Source: Tenrec ecaudatus (lineage: Eukaryota > Chordata > Mammalia > Afrosoricida > Tenrecidae). From it: 64,000 nt of DNA. The notes beneath the pieces were generated by a model that was not told the origin of the DNA, did no database searches, and saw nothing but the letters and a program-made list of their open reading frames with translations. The stretch lies in NCBI RefSeq assembly GCF_050624435.1, contig NC_134541.1:101552805-101616804 (forward strand), read 5' to 3'. This document shows positions 10,360 to 22,222 of this stretch, piece by piece. Each line of letters begins with the position of its first letter. Positions within the stretch are counted from its first letter, which is position 1. A program made the translations under genes and the position numbers.

Positions 10360-12371
10360 CGCCGTACCAGGCACAGAGCACGCATCCAGTGCTGCAGTCA
10401 TCTCTTATTCACTCCTCCACCCCCACTCTCCATTGCTCCCACCACCCCCCCCCCGCCTCCTTCTCGCAGCCCCCCCTCTGCCCTCACTCAGGGTCTCAGA
10501 TGCCAGCACCTAGCCTGCGCTTGTTGGGGAAGAGGTCCTCAACGACTGGTCCCGAAACGACGGATGGGTTGTGTGATAGAAACCTTTACAACAGCAACAA
10601 GAGTAGCTGCTGAAGCAGATGGTGTACCACCCCATCTTAGGGGATTTCGTTTTTTAGTTTGGAAGTTCAGGGTCATGGTTTCATGGGACATCCCAGGTCG
10701 TTGGCCTAATAACAGGTCGAGGGCCTCTGTTCTACACCCTAGCTCAAAGTACAGCGCCTCGGGCCTTAACAAGCTTGCAAGAGACACTACCATTCGTCTC
10801 TCTTCACCTGGAGCAACGAGGAAGGGCGGCCAGGATGGGGAGAAGGGAATGCAATGCATGGCCAGCGCCCCACTCCCAGCAGCCGCTGTCCTGTGCCATG
10901 AGGCCAGAAGGCCGGACGGTGCCCGGTCACCACTACTGAGCATTTGACAGAAGCTTCTCTGACAGAATCCTGATAAAAAGGGGGAAAGTACAGAAGAGAA
11001 TGTCAAGTTCCCATGAACTTCAGGCTCCCTGGAGTCATGATGGTTAGATGAACTCTCGAAAGTTTTGCCCTACAATAAACTTTAAACCAAAAATATCCCC
11101 TAAAGTCTTCTTAAAATTAAATAAGTTTCCATTTATCTAGTAAAGAATGTCTGCTTTGAGCACTCTGCTCTTTTAAGAATTATCTATATGGGATCGAATG
11201 ACCAAAAACAAACTTAATTGATGTTGCCGGGGATTTATGTTGACAAGGGAGCGACAACTCAGAAAAACGGTGTGAGCATGGTTACATCATTCAACGAAAT
11301 CCAATGTCATTCAGTACACGTGGGAACTGTTACATTGGCGCATATGCCCTGAAGAGAAAGTACTCTTCTCTCCACATTCTTTGTAACTCCCACCAAATGA
11401 CTGTACGGGAGCATGCAAATAGGGTGTGTGGGACTCAGATGAGGGGATTGGCCAGTGTTGCCTTCTTCTGGAATAAAGGGAGCCATCTCAGAAGCAGGGG
11501 AGAGAATCCCACAGCCTTCAGGAAAGAAGAACCAGGAGCAGAGCAGAGCAGAGCTGAGGTTCTTGCGAGAAGAGTTAGCGACTGCAAAGGCCGTGAGACA
11601 GCCAGAGCTTCCCGGCCTGTGGGAAGAGTCAGACGGAGTGACTTCAGGGCAGTAGGCTTGCAGAGTGGGGTGTCCTTTGGGCATTTTCCAGCACTAACAG
11701 AGCTTTGTAACACTTGCCCAAGAAAGGCAGAGGCCAAGGGGACCACATTTCCGAGAGGTCTAGGATCAGAGAGAACCACACATGCCAGCATGACAGAGAA
11801 GAGGTGCCATAGGCAAAAGAAATGTAGCCTTAGTATTTCTGATCCCGATTTGTAACCTGGCAACAGCCCTCATAAACCCTTATAATGGTGAGTCTTGCCA
11901 GTGAGGTCTGGTGGCCCTTGCAATGGGCTGTCGAACTCAGCAGAGAGTAGACTTCAGTGAGAGGGACAGTTGGTATCAGATTAGGCGCTGAGGGTTGGAG
12001 AGTGGAGGCCTGTCTAACTTCTGCTCAGAGGGACCACCCTTGGGCAGACTGGAGTTATAGTCTCCTTCCCCCTGTGCAGCCAGAGGAGGCCAGATGTGGC
12101 CCCTGCACCATTTCTGCAGTATGTTTTACTGTATAATAATGAACAGCAAAATAAATACTTGTGTGAAAAAATTTTAAATAACTAGAAATAGGAACAATAA
12201 AAACATGATAAAACAAAAAACAAGTGATAGAATCAATGGTCCAGCAGTGTAGTAAACAGATGAGTCGGTGAGTGAATGGAGGGGTGAGCCAACAAAGAAG
12301 GGCTGGAGTGAAGAGTGGGTGAAAGCTAGACTGGGCTTTGACTCGAGCTGGGGGGTCACGCCAGCACTCAC
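10360..12371. other. CIITA intron 10, unclassified part
   Basis: A C-run near 10446 and otherwise apparently unique sequence; I recognised no repeat family or gene. Frames here lack homology. Confidence 0.5.
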
Positions 12372-12440
12372 CAGGCCATTTGGGGGTCTTGCTGGAGAAC
12401 TGGAGATCAGCTGGGCTTTGGGTTGTGGACAGTCCATCCT
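12372..12440 (-). CDS. CIITA: CIITA exon 10
   Basis: Residues 311-333, ending SSKTPKWP, matching human SNKLPKWPEP just before the NACHT region. Acceptor gtctag|agg, donor cctg|gtgagt. Phase 1-1. Confidence 0.9.
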
Positions 12441-12859
12441 CTAGACACGAAAAAACTTGTATCAGAGTCCCAGTCAGGGCACCCCAGGACCCCCTCTGTC
12501 TGAGCATCGGGAACCAGCCCGACCAAGGAGGACCCGGGGAGCTGAGCCCCTCAAGATGGAGGTTACAGGATGGCAGCATTAGGTGGATCTGGCTCAGGGG
12601 TGTCTCTCTATGGCCAGCTTCCTTTTAAAAAAACAACAGTAAAGTCACCGTAATACATGCACATGTGTATGTCTATAAAGACACACATAAGGGGGGCTCC
12701 GAAAACTCGTGGGGAAACACGTCAATGATTCAATTCCATTTTTCCATTAACTTTTTGAAGTTCATGTTATCAACTGATGCACAGAACTTCCCGTGTGTTC
12801 TGCATATATGCATATGTATATAGGCGTAGCTGTGTGCATATGTGTGTATCTATCATAAA

Positions 12860-13270
12860 ATTTGCAATGCTGACCATTTTCAGTTTGCCCGCATCAGTGG
12901 CGTTAACTACATTCACAAGCTGTGCAACCACCTCCGTTCCCAGATGTCTCTCATTACCCCAAAGAGAACCGCAGTGCCCTTCAACACTGACGCCCTTTCT
13001 CCGCTCCCCGTCCCTGGTCATCACCACTACACCTGGCTCTCCGTGCGGCTCCCTGTTCCAGACAGTCCACGTAAGTGGAACCACTCTCTCTGTCCTTTTG
13101 TCTCTGGCGTATTCTACCCGGCAGAATGTTTGCAAGGCTCATCCAAGCCCCGAGGTATCAGGACATCATTTATCTGGGTGGTAGGACAACCAGAGACCTC
13201 TTTTCGTTCCTACATTATCTGTTGATGGGCACTTGGGTTGTTTCCATCTGCACTTTTAAAGACTGTACTC
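12860..13270 (-). mobile_element. Old L1 (L1ME-like) fragment
   Basis: Plus strand carries acattcacaagctgtgcaac, attaccccaaagagaaccgc, ggaaccactctctctgtcct and atgggcacttgggttgtttc, the familiar antisense tail of old L1. It lies between CIITA exons 10 and 9. Confidence 0.7.
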
Positions 13271-13999
13271 ATGTTTTTAAAATGGCAATACCTAGATTTC
13301 CAGATTATCCTGATACATTGGACCTGACCACTCGGGTCTGCCTTCTTGCAGGCCACCAAGCAGCAGAGGCTGGTGATTCTCCCGGGGGGGAAAAGTGGGG
13401 GGGGGCACAGAGTCTTCCAATCTCCTCCAGGTCCCCTGGAGACTCCCCTTGCCTTGTTTTACCTACGTACCAGGGGTTTGAATTGGTTCAGCCTGGCTCA
13501 GTCATGGCTGGCAAAATTAAGCGGGAATGGACCCACATTTTTAAAATGTGGACGAATCATCACAGGTTAAGCCCTGCTAGAAATGTAATTATCCTCTTAG
13601 AAAACAGGGGCAGCATGAGCATCGCCTAGCAACCAAGCCTCTTGGCCAGATGAGTTGAAAACAAGGCGACCAGCTCAAGGATGGCAGCCAACCATACAAC
13701 CCCGAGTGTGTCGCTCTCCGTGGTCCCATTTCCAGCATCTTTTCCTGAAGGGGCTCATTACACCTCCCCCAAGCTGCCTGCCCATTCCAGGGACTTGTCA
13801 TTCTCCCCAGTCTGATTAGTGTTTCTGATCACCCACGTTTTTAAAATGTGGGTCTGTTCCAATCTTGCTGCACTGGCCATGAGTGAACTGGTTAGAAGCC
13901 CTGCTCAAAGCGAGCCTTCCCGTGCCTGCAGGCAGTGGTTTGTGGACCTTGGGGCACAATCCTGCTTCCAGCAGCTCCCACAGGCCCCATGGGACTTAC

Positions 14000-14149
14000 C
14001 TGTCCTATTTGTACGGCAAGTGAGGGCTGCTTCCGGCATGCTGGGCAGGTCGGTAGCCGATGGGGCAAAGGGGCTGGTGGAGCCGGGTCGGTCTGGGGAC
14101 TTGGGGAGGCTGCTGACAGGGGGAACTTGGCTGGCCTGGGTCATCTGGC
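14000..14149 (-). CDS. CIITA: CIITA exon 9, Pro/Ser/Thr-rich region
   Basis: Residues 261-310. It holds a block nearly identical to human, SPDRPGSTSPFAPSATDLPS, followed by MPEAALTCRTNRT. Acceptor tgtag|gcc, donor acag|gtaagt. Phase 1-1. In human this segment is a phosphorylated Pro/Ser/Thr-rich part. Confidence 0.95.
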
Positions 14150-15179
14150 CTACATGGGGCAGGGGCAGGGGCAGGAGAAAGTATAAGAACAGCCAGCTGT
14201 TCATCCAGGAACCCACCTGGGTCATGCCCACCCCAAACCAGGCGGTGGTCAGAGGTGAGAGAAAGCATTTCCAGATGAAGCTAAGGAAGTTCGCCTTGCT
14301 CTCAGAGCTGCAGCTTCCCTGTCTGTGCAAGAGACACAGTCGCAGGGAGCTTAGGGAGGCTGCTTGCCCGCCACCCCTCCTGCTGTGTGGTCGCCTCCAC
14401 ATCAGGATCCTCTGCTTGCTTCGGCAAATCCAGAGCATGAAGCTGGCATTTGACCGTTACAACTTGGCCCTGGGGTCATGTGGACACCCCCTCCCTGGCA
14501 GCCTCATCCTCCCTTCCACCCCTGAGAGTCCAGACCAGCGTTTCCCCACACAAGTCATGAACCTTCCACATGGCAGGGCAGCAGGGACCACAGAATCGAG
14601 TTTCACAGACTAGGAATTGAGGGACACTGCGAGGCTCCTGAAGGGTGAGGGGACGGTGTCTACTCTTACTGCTTAACGAGTCTTGATAACTTTGTAACTT
14701 AGAGATGGGATGCAATTTCCAGAGGGGAAGAGACAGTTCTTTGGATGCTGAATAGGTTTTAGAGGAGCTTCCAGATTAAGATGGACTAGGAAGAAAGGCT
14801 TGGCAGTCTATGGCTCGCCTGCTCTGATCTGCAACTGGTCACAGGGAGGGAAGAGGACCATGTATGAGGTCATCATGAGTCAGCCCTGAGCTGATGGCCA
14901 TCACACAAAAGCCCCTGTACTAAGGGTCCCAACCATCCCTTTAAAAGGATTGCTGGCAGATAATGCTTCTTATAATTAAAGAAATGCAATTCTTTGAGGC
15001 ATGTTTGCAGCAACACAAGCATCTGACATGGCCAGGCCAGGCAAGCGAAGGCTCAGCACGAAGGGATGACCAGGCTAGCAGACACAGAGGGCTCTCCGGG
15101 GTGTGATCCGAGAGAGAAGCTTCGTCGAGAGGTGGGTGAAGGGTCTGGGACATGGAGCTGGGAGTTTTATTTGGCTGTG

Positions 15180-15345
15180 TAGGTAAGAGAGGAGTCCTGG
15201 ATCACACAGACAGGTCAGCAGTTCAAATTCACCAACCACTGCATGAGAGAAAGGCGAGGCTATTGACAGCTTCTAAAAGCTGTTTTACCCTGTCTTCTAG
15301 GTTCGCCACGAGTCAGGATCGACTCGGTGGCAGTGGGCTGGGGAT
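15180..15345 (+). mobile_element. AfroSINE
   Basis: Contains caggtcagcagttcaaattc and gagtcaggatcgactcggtg. Confidence 0.8.
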
Positions 15346-15601
15346 GCTGTAAAAGAGGGCAGAGATATCTGTGAAGAGAGTCCTCACCTCTCTGATGCTC
15401 ATTTTATGTATTTTGATTTTTACAGAAGGAAGGGGGCCACAGGGAAAAGTGGCCAGAAGAGCACAGAGACACCTGCTCCCAGGCCACCACACCATGGGGA
15501 TTCCTCCAGGGCAGGGAGGGGGTGAGAAGACACACCAGGCTCTGAAAAGTGTCCTTGAGGGCTGGGGAACAGCGACCTAGAGCCAGGCCAAGTGCACTCA
15601 C

Positions 15602-15745
15602 CTTGGCAGATGAGAAGACCAGAGAGTCCTGCCCCGGCCCCTGGGGTCTGACAGAAACCCTGGGACAGAGCGGTGAGGGCAGGCAGCATCTGGACACATC
15701 CATCAGGGAGGTGCAGGCAGCTGAACACGGGCCTGGAGCCAGCCG
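15602..15745 (-). CDS. CIITA: CIITA exon 8, Pro/Ser/Thr-rich region
   Basis: Residues 213-260. Contains FSCLHLPDGCVQMLPAL and GAGAGLSGLLICQG, colinear with human LSCLNLPEGPIQFVPTI and EAGTGVSSIFIYHG. Acceptor gtgcag|cgg, donor caag|gtgagt. Phase 1-1. This is the most diverged CIITA exon in the window, yet it stays open. Confidence 0.88.
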
Positions 15746-16082
15746 CTGCACGAGACAGAGGTGGTGAGCCAGAGGCTTCCTCTCACTCTGGATGGTTTGA
15801 TTCTGCCCCACTCCCCGATCCACCTGCCCCCGCACCACCACCCCCAGCAACCGATGTGCATCTTGCCCAGGGAAGGGTCCCTAGTACCCAGCAGAGCGGT
15901 GGGTACACAGTGAATACTTGGTGCTGGCAGGTGAACCCCTGATTGGTAAGGGCTCCCTGTCTTGTGCCTGGCAGGGCTGAGCTGCCAGGACTTGCAGATG
16001 TGACCTGCTGAGATGGAGGATCCAGTCAGCTCTGCCTCATCAGCTACCCCCACCCCCAACTCTCCCCCAGGCCCTAACATAC

Positions 16083-16235
16083 CAGGCAGCAGGGCTGTGT
16101 CCTCCAGCCTGGTCAGGCCAGGCACTGGCTCCTGGCTGAGGGGAAGGGGTAACTTCTGGCAGGGTAAGGCCGTGGAGTTGACCCCTGGGCTTACCAGGAA
16201 GCTGCCTGTCACAGTGAGCCCAGCGGGAGGCTCGG
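16083..16235 (-). CDS. CIITA: CIITA exon 7, Pro/Ser/Thr-rich region
   Basis: Residues 162-212. Contains VTGSFLVSPGVNSTALPC and LSQEPVPGLTRLEDTALLP, alignable to human VTGSLLVRPVSDCSTLPC and FNQEPASGQMRLEKT. The region is Pro/Ser/Thr-rich and only moderately conserved. Acceptor ccatag|ccg, donor cctg|gtatgt. Phase 1-1. Confidence 0.9.
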
Positions 16236-16914
16236 CTATGGAGAAAGGGGGTGAGTGGGAGGCTGGATGAGATCAGGGGGAATGCCTGGAGATGCCTCCC
16301 TCCAGGGGGCTCCCCTTGCTGGAGGAAGGGCAACCCCTGCCTCCCCGGCTGTGCTTCCTAGGTTTCCATGGCTCCCTCTCCCCCACCAGCCTGAAGATCT
16401 TGGGGGGCTGGGGCTCCCGTCTCCCCCATCCGATTGAGGTAGACTTCCTCTCCCCAACAGACAGAGACCTGGGAGAGCAGGGCTCCTGACTCCTCACGGA
16501 TGAGCAGGTGGGTGGGTCCTGGGGGGCACAGACAGAGAGCTGGGGCTGGGTCAGTGTCTGAGAGTGGTCTGGGAGCTCCAGGCCCCCACTGGATCCCTTA
16601 TGGGACCCCAAAGAAGGCAGGGACACACCCGTCCCCTGTGAGAGGGGGGATCTGGAAGGGCAGGGCAGCTCCAACTAGGAGCAGGACTGGAGCTTCCTGA
16701 GCACTGGGACCACTCCTGCAGCCTCCTGGGCCTGTCTCCCTATTACCCTGGACCGTCCGGAAGGTCACAATTTGGCCTCTTCCATCAGATGGAGCCTCTT
16801 GCTCCAGTCTGCTCCACCTTAGCAAGACAGCAGGGTGGGAGGGTGTGTGGGGGCTGGGAGAGGAGGAAGCATCTGGTGGGAGGAGCTGGTCAGCTTGGGG
16901 AACAGGCTGCTCAC

Positions 16915-16959
16915 CCAGCTTCCTGTGCTTCCGGTCCACAGGCAGGTCCTCTGGGAAAG
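16915..16959 (-). CDS. CIITA: CIITA exon 6, second half of N-terminal NLS
   Basis: Residues 147-161, PFPEDLPVDRKHRKL. It completes the bipartite-like basic signal begun in exon 5 and is more basic here (DRKHRK) than human (DLKHWK). Only 45 bases. Acceptor ccacag|cttt, donor ctgg|gtgagc. Phase 1-1. Confidence 0.92.
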
Positions 16960-17564
16960 CTGTGGAGGGAATGTGGTGATCAGCACCCCAGGGAGGGGTG
17001 GCCCGAGGCTCCAGGGACCTATGGCACTTCCAACAGGCTACATGGCTGGGATGTGGCCATGGGGGTGTCTCATCCCTTCCCCACCTCTGACCATCTCTGT
17101 CCCCACCCACCTCGAAGGTCCAGCACAGACAGAAAGCCAAAGAGGCAGAACCACCAAGGGGACGCAACATGGCCAGAATTAAAAAAAAAAAAAAAAAAAG
17201 ACTGCTTTGAATCCCTTCCCAGCTGTGTGCCTTTGCAACAGAGCTTCTCCAGGGTCATCTGTGATGTCCCCGCAGCTATGACACAGGTGAGAGGATTCCT
17301 ACTGTGCAGGGATACCCTGGGAAGCAGCAAGTGAGTATCCAGCACATCGTACATCTTCAGACAATGACCCAGGGTCCCTCAGCCAGGGGCTGGTGTAGTG
17401 CGGGATGGCTCATTCACTGCGTGTGACACCAGATTCGTGCTGGCCTCCAGAAGAGCCCAATGTTGAGCGCCCATGGGGATGTGGATAGTACCTACAGGTT
17501 GCTTTGAGAGGCAGCACTCAAAATAAGGTGGTGGTTGAGCATTACATGGATGGCTGGGTGAATC

Positions 17565-17830
17565 GATGGAGGAATAGATGATGGGTGGGTGGGTAAGTGG
17601 GTGAGTGGATAGAGAGATGGATGGATGGATGAGATGGTGGAATAGATGGTGGGTGGGTGGGTAAGTAGGTGAGTGGATAGAGAGATGGAGGGATGGATGG
17701 ATGAGATGGAGGAATAGATGATGGGTGGGTGGGTAAGTGGGAAGGTGAGTGGATGAATAGATAGATGGATTGGCAGTGGATACGTGAGTGGATAGAGATG
17801 GGTAGATGAATGGATGAGTCGATGGATGTG
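17565..17830. repeat. Minisatellite in CIITA intron 5
   Basis: About 3.5 copies of a roughly 68-72 base unit built from ggaatagatgatgggtgggt plus variable (GGAT)n steps. Units start near 17571, 17639 and 17711. Its minus-strand frame reads as Ser/Thr/Pro/His-rich nonsense and is not a gene. Confidence 0.85.
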
Positions 17831-18209
17831 TCAGGAAAGGCACAGACAAGCTGAGGAAGAGTGAGGCCATGTGTGTAGAAAGAATGGTTGGGGAGTTGAC
17901 ATGTTAGCCAAGACCCAAACGATAAAAAAGAGGATCTTGGGGTAAGGACATCCCAGGCCGAGGCAACAGCAGGTGCAAAGACCCGGAGGCTGCAGGGACA
18001 CATAGATACAGGGATGGAAAGAAGCCGGTGTGGCTACCATGGGACAAGAAAGCAGAAGGCAGCATGTGTTGAGCCTGGAGAGTTGGGTGGGGCCAGTTCC
18101 TTCTGGACCTTGTGGGATGTTGTTTTCGGGGCAGTGAAATGTGCTAGTTTGCCTTCTGGAAGTTCAAGCCACTGCCTGATGAGGGCAGACTAAAGAGGCA
18201 GTATTGAGA

Positions 18210-18290
18210 CTCTGGGAGGTGGGAGAACTTGCCCAAGGCCACACAGGCCACAAAAGGCAGATGCAGGATACAAAACCAGTGTTTGAAGAG
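18210..18290 (-). mobile_element. MIR fragment
   Basis: Contains agaacttgcccaaggccaca. Confidence 0.55.
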
Positions 18291-18611
18291 TGTAACCCCA
18301 AACATAGGGGTGACAGCTAGACATGAAAGAGAAGCCTGAAACCAAGGGTCCTTTTGGAAATGCAATCTAAACAGTCAGGACAGAAACCCACTGGAGACTG
18401 ACCATTGTACCCGAGCCACCTGTTTCCCTCCGGGACCACTGCTCGCTGCATGTGGGAACCAAGAAGGGATAGTAGGAGCTCCCATGCCCGGACAGCACCA
18501 GCCAGGCTCCATGAGGGAAGCAACTGGGAGCCACAGTAGGCTTTGGCGCCAAGAGAGGGCCAGGCCCCAAGCACAGCTGGGGATGGATCAGGCAAAGGGC
18601 TGCTTACTCAC

Positions 18612-18692
18612 GTCTTTTCTGACTTTTCTGCCCTGTTTCCACCAGCGCCTCCAGGATCTCACCGGCCACGTCTTCTGATCCCATGTGCTCTA
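18612..18692 (-). CDS. CIITA: CIITA exon 5
   Basis: Residues 120-146, beginning IEHMGSEDVAGEILEALVE and ending TGQKSQKR. The terminal KSQKR is the first half of the N-terminal nuclear localisation signal, whose lysines are acetylated by PCAF in human. Acceptor ccaaag|tag, donor agac|gtgagt. The bases TAG at the exon start are not in frame. Phase 1-1. Confidence 0.92.
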
Positions 18693-18842
18693 CTTTGGAG
18701 AAAGATCAATGCCCGCTATCAATGGAGATCCAAGGTGGGGGAGGAAGGGTCTGACCCCATGGTGGGGTGGCTATTGGTATTATGAGGGTTCTCAAGGAAG
18801 AAGGAAGGAAATGCAGGCAAAGCCAAGGAAACCCCAACTTAC

Positions 18843-18905
18843 TGAAAATGTCTTTGCTTGGGCTCTCCAGCTGGGAGTCCTGGAACACGTACTGGTCCAG
18901 ATCCG
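18843..18905 (-). CDS. CIITA: CIITA exon 4, end of acidic domain
   Basis: Residues 99-119, ADLDQYVFQDSQLESPSKDIF, colinear with human AELDQYVFQDSQLEGLSKDIF. Acceptor gggcag|cgg, donor ttca|gtaagt. Phase 1-1. Confidence 0.95.
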
Positions 18906-18984
18906 CTGCCCGGACAAGGCAAAGCACAGTTCATCAGTGAGGTCTTGTGAGCCTGGCTGGAACCAGGCTCCAGGGAGCTGTAGG

Positions 18985-19045
18985 CCCCCAGGCCAGGCAC
19001 AGAGTAGGGGTTCATGGAGTATTTACCGAGCGAATGAATGCTCAA
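18985..19045 (+). mobile_element. MIR/L2 3' end fragment
   Basis: Contains ccaggcacagagtaggggtt and a gcgaatgaatg end. Confidence 0.5.
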
Positions 19046-19127
19046 ATCATGAATGGATTCTGACTCTTCAGGAACTCTGAATCTAGAGATGGGGTTCTAC
19101 CTACTCTTATAAAATAGTAAGGGGGTA

Positions 19128-19348
19128 GCGTGGTAGAGTTGGCAGTGGCTTGAGTTCAAATCCCAGCTCTCCCCTCTCCTCCACTAGGCCGACTAGCTAC
19201 GCAACCTTGAGTTAGCTCCTTCTCCTTTCTGGGCCCGCTGCTTCTTCATCTGTGGAGTGAAGATAAATGACAGCTCCGACCCAGGGATCATGGTGGTGAG
19301 AGACCTTGCAACTAAAGCGGCCTACACAGTAGGAACTCAATATGTTGG
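19128..19348 (+). mobile_element. MIR SINE
   Basis: Near full length: gagttcaaatcccagctctc, cttcttcatctgtggagtga and cacagtaggaactcaatatg. Confidence 0.8.
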
Positions 19349-19349
19349 C

Positions 19350-19562
19350 TGGTTGCTGCTGGGTGCCATCCCGCCACTTTGGACTCATAGTCGATTCTCA
19401 TCTCTCACGACAGAAAACTATTTCCCCGTGGGGTTTCCTAGCCTATCATCTTGATGGGAGGAGATTGCCAGGTCTTTAAACCCATGGAGCTCCCCAGTAG
19501 GTTTGAACCATAGACCTTTTGACTAGTGGCTGAGTGCTTACCCAGGGCGCTGCTCCTGGCTC
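19350..19562 (-). mobile_element. AfroSINE
   Basis: Antisense: cccgtggggtttcctagcct, gtaggtttgaaccatagacc and ggcgctgctcctggctc. Confidence 0.7.
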
Positions 19563-19682
19563 AGTCCATGGTGGCTAATTATATGAAGAACACATGGCTA
19601 GGAGCCAATGCAAAGATAGTCATGATGGCAAGAGGTCAGAGAAGTAAGTGATAAGGAAAAGTTGGCACTTGATCTTATAGGC

Positions 19683-19859
19683 CAGCGGTTCTGAACCTTT
19701 GGGGTTCAAATGACCCTTTCACAGGGGTCACCTGACTCACAACAGTGGCAAAATGATAGTTATGAAGTAGCAACGAAAATAATTTGATGGTTGCGGGGTC
19801 ACCACAACATGAGGAACTGTTTTAAAGGGTCGAGGCATTAGGAAGGTTGAGAACCACTG
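19683..19859 (+). mobile_element. SPIN-like nonautonomous hAT element
   Basis: Inverted termini CAGCGGTTCTGAACC and GGTTGAGAACCACTG. Internal ttatgaagtagcaacgaaaa and ggtcaccacaacatgaggaa match the SPIN/URR1-type sequence known from rodents, bats, tenrec and opossum. No clear 8-base target duplication is seen. Confidence 0.8.
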
Positions 19860-19861
19860 TG

Positions 19862-20355
19862 AGATAGTTAAGGTTTATTGGGCCAACTTGGACGATAAAC
19901 ATATGTGGGATTAATTGAAGGGCGGAGAGATAAATGGCTCAGTGAGCCTTGCCTTTAAAGTTCTTGGGTCTCTTGCAGCTGCCAATTCCTTGCTTCAGCT
20001 GGCAAGGCTCACTTCCTGCAAGACATCCCTGAGGAGAAGCCACATGGACCTACCCTGATGCAGCCCTGGGTGCAGGAGCAGCCGTGTGGAGACCCCTGCC
20101 AGCGCTGAGATGCTTACACATTCACTGATTCGGTTTTCCTCCTGCAGCCAGTGTCATTGCATGTGTTTTGTGGGATGGAGGAGGACTTTGTGTATTGGTG
20201 TTGGACATATGGGTTAATCTTGGATTTAAGGGCTTGGTCAGTACTGGGTTGGGATGCTTTCTTAATATACACTTACCCTTTTTATAAAACTCTTTCTTGT
20301 CTACACATGATTTTCTGTGGATCTGTTTCTCTAATGTACCCAGACTCACACACAC
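19862..20355 (+). mobile_element. LTR-like repeat, copy A
   Basis: Starts ttaaggtttattgggccaac and includes gagataaatggctcagtgag, cccctgccagcgctgagatg, gtgtcattgcatgtgttttg and a terminal gtttctctaatgtacccaga. The same landmarks occur at 54553-55042 on the minus strand. Most like a solo LTR of an ERVL-type element; no open frame. Confidence 0.6.
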
Positions 20356-20424
20356 TGTTACAGGCAATAGGGAATCACAGATGGCTTCTGAGCTAAGGCA
20401 GGGTGATGACAGTGAGGATGTGCT

Positions 20425-20500
20425 AGAGATGAGAATGGCGGTGGTGGTGATGATGGTGGTCGAGCCGGCGATGGTAATGATGGTGGTGATGGTACCTAAC
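20425..20500. repeat. (GATGGTGGT)n imperfect repeat
   Basis: Purine/T-rich imperfect trinucleotide-type tract. Confidence 0.75.
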
Positions 20501-20690
20501 ACTCGCTGAATGCTTCCTCTGTGCAAACTCCAGTTTTAAATGCTTCACACCCAGTAATTTGCTCAATTCTCACAACCATCCTGGAGGCAGGGGTGGGCGG
20601 GGTGGGTGCTGTTATTCATTTTACACTATAGGAGCCGAAGTAACAAGCAGCTCAGGATCTCTCAAACAACTGCATGCCCAGGCCAAGGCT
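20495..20690 (-). mobile_element. MIR SINE
   Basis: Contains ctcgctgaatgcttcctctg, tctcacaaccatcctggagg and ttcattttacactataggag. Confidence 0.75.
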
Positions 20691-21389
20691 TGGCCTTCTA
20701 GGAGCACATAGAAACCCACGGACTTCCGTGCACAGCCTCCCTCCACGGGCTCAGGCTGTTCCCACTTCCTGTTGGAGATGCCCTGAAGGGGTGACAAAAA
20801 GTCCCCAAATCATAAGTGATGCCCAAATCCTTAATTACTGCTGGCACTTGTGAGGAAATGTGAATGCCTCCGGTCCCCCAAACTTCTGCTTTCCCCAAGG
20901 AAACCCCCAGAAGGGAAGGAAGCAGGTCAGTGTTCTACAATTTCTGAGAAACACACAGTAATTGTCCTTCTTCCTTCTCTGTCCTTATGTGATTCTGGAA
21001 TAGATGCGGGCTGGGAAAAGACTGGCCCTGTCCACAGAGCCCAGACCTCCTGTGTGGTGTGGTTTCTGGGTTGCCAGGGAAAGGCCCACTAAGAACCGTT
21101 GGGTAGGTTGTGCATTGCACAAGGGCACCCAACCAAGAGGGCGGGCGAGTGGGGATGGAAATCCCGCTGGCACTTGGCCGGCCAAACTCTCCCACCCAAT
21201 GAGGGCCATTATAATCCCCCCAAGAGGGGGCACCTGTCTGAGGTGGCGGTAATCACACCTCTAAAAACCCACATCTCCCCAAAGAAGTCTGGCAATGGCA
21301 GCTCTCTTAAACGAGAAAACCAGTCCATCAGCTAAGAGCCTCACACACCTTCCCACGCCCAGACGCCTTCCTTTTCTGTGGTTAACACA

Positions 21390-21500
21390 GGAGTCTTGAG
21401 GTGAGAAAGCCCTGGGCTAGAATTTCAGACCTGTCGCTTGTCATCTCCAGGGAAGCTTCGCTTCACCGAACCTAAATGTCCTGTCTGCAGCTACAGGTAC
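21390..21500 (+). mobile_element. MIR fragment
   Basis: Contains agccctgggctagaatttca and gcttcaccgaacctaaatgt; degraded. Confidence 0.45.
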
Positions 21501-22052
21501 TGCACCAGCTCGATGGCTGCCGTCACTCTGCAGAGAGGGACGTGTACACGGCAGCCAGCACACCAGAATCGCGGCTGACAGAACACACCTGAGAGCAGCT
21601 TGTTTCCAACAGCTGTTGGGGGAGAGACAGGGGCTGTGTCAGGCTTGGGATTTCCTTTAAAGAAAGGAAAGAAAGGAGAGAGCGAGCCAGGAGAGGGCAT
21701 GGACACCGGTCCAGGATGTTGACGTGTAGTTGGCTTGTTGACAACGTGACTTGTCTAAATACTTCTTTTTAAATTATAGGGGTTTCCATTTCAGATCATC
21801 AGCTTTGTAGTCGACAGTTTAAATTGTGTCTCAACAACCCCCCCCCCACACACACACACAATACTTTACTTTTGACCCATTTCTGGTGTTCTGCCTCTTG
21901 CGAATTGCTATTTTCCATTTCACCCAAGTTAATGCCCCCGAGCAGTCTACCCTCTGGCTTTATCTTCCCTCCCTTGCTAGCCACCCCAAAATGAGCCTGG
22001 ATTTGCCTGTGGGGTCATTAGCAAAGGACCCAGCGTCCTGTGCTCAGCCCAA

Positions 22053-22222
22053 GGCACCCTGGTGGCTCCGTTGTTAAGCGGCAGCTCTGCGCAGGAATTG
22101 GCCCTCTGTGTCTGTGAAGACTGACAGCCTCACTAGCCCTGGGTGGTGATGGGGCAGTCCTGCTTGGTGCCATGGGGACGCTGAAAGTCAGACTTGGCTC
22201 CGTGGCAGTGGGCTTGGTCTCA
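22053..22222 (+). mobile_element. AfroSINE
   Basis: Head ggcaccctggtggctccgtt; 3' end cagacttggctccgtggcag. Confidence 0.75.

Noticed and set aside
17379..18003. Long minus-strand frames rich in His, Pro, Ser and Thr
   Set aside because: They are translations of the GGAT-type minisatellite, not genes.
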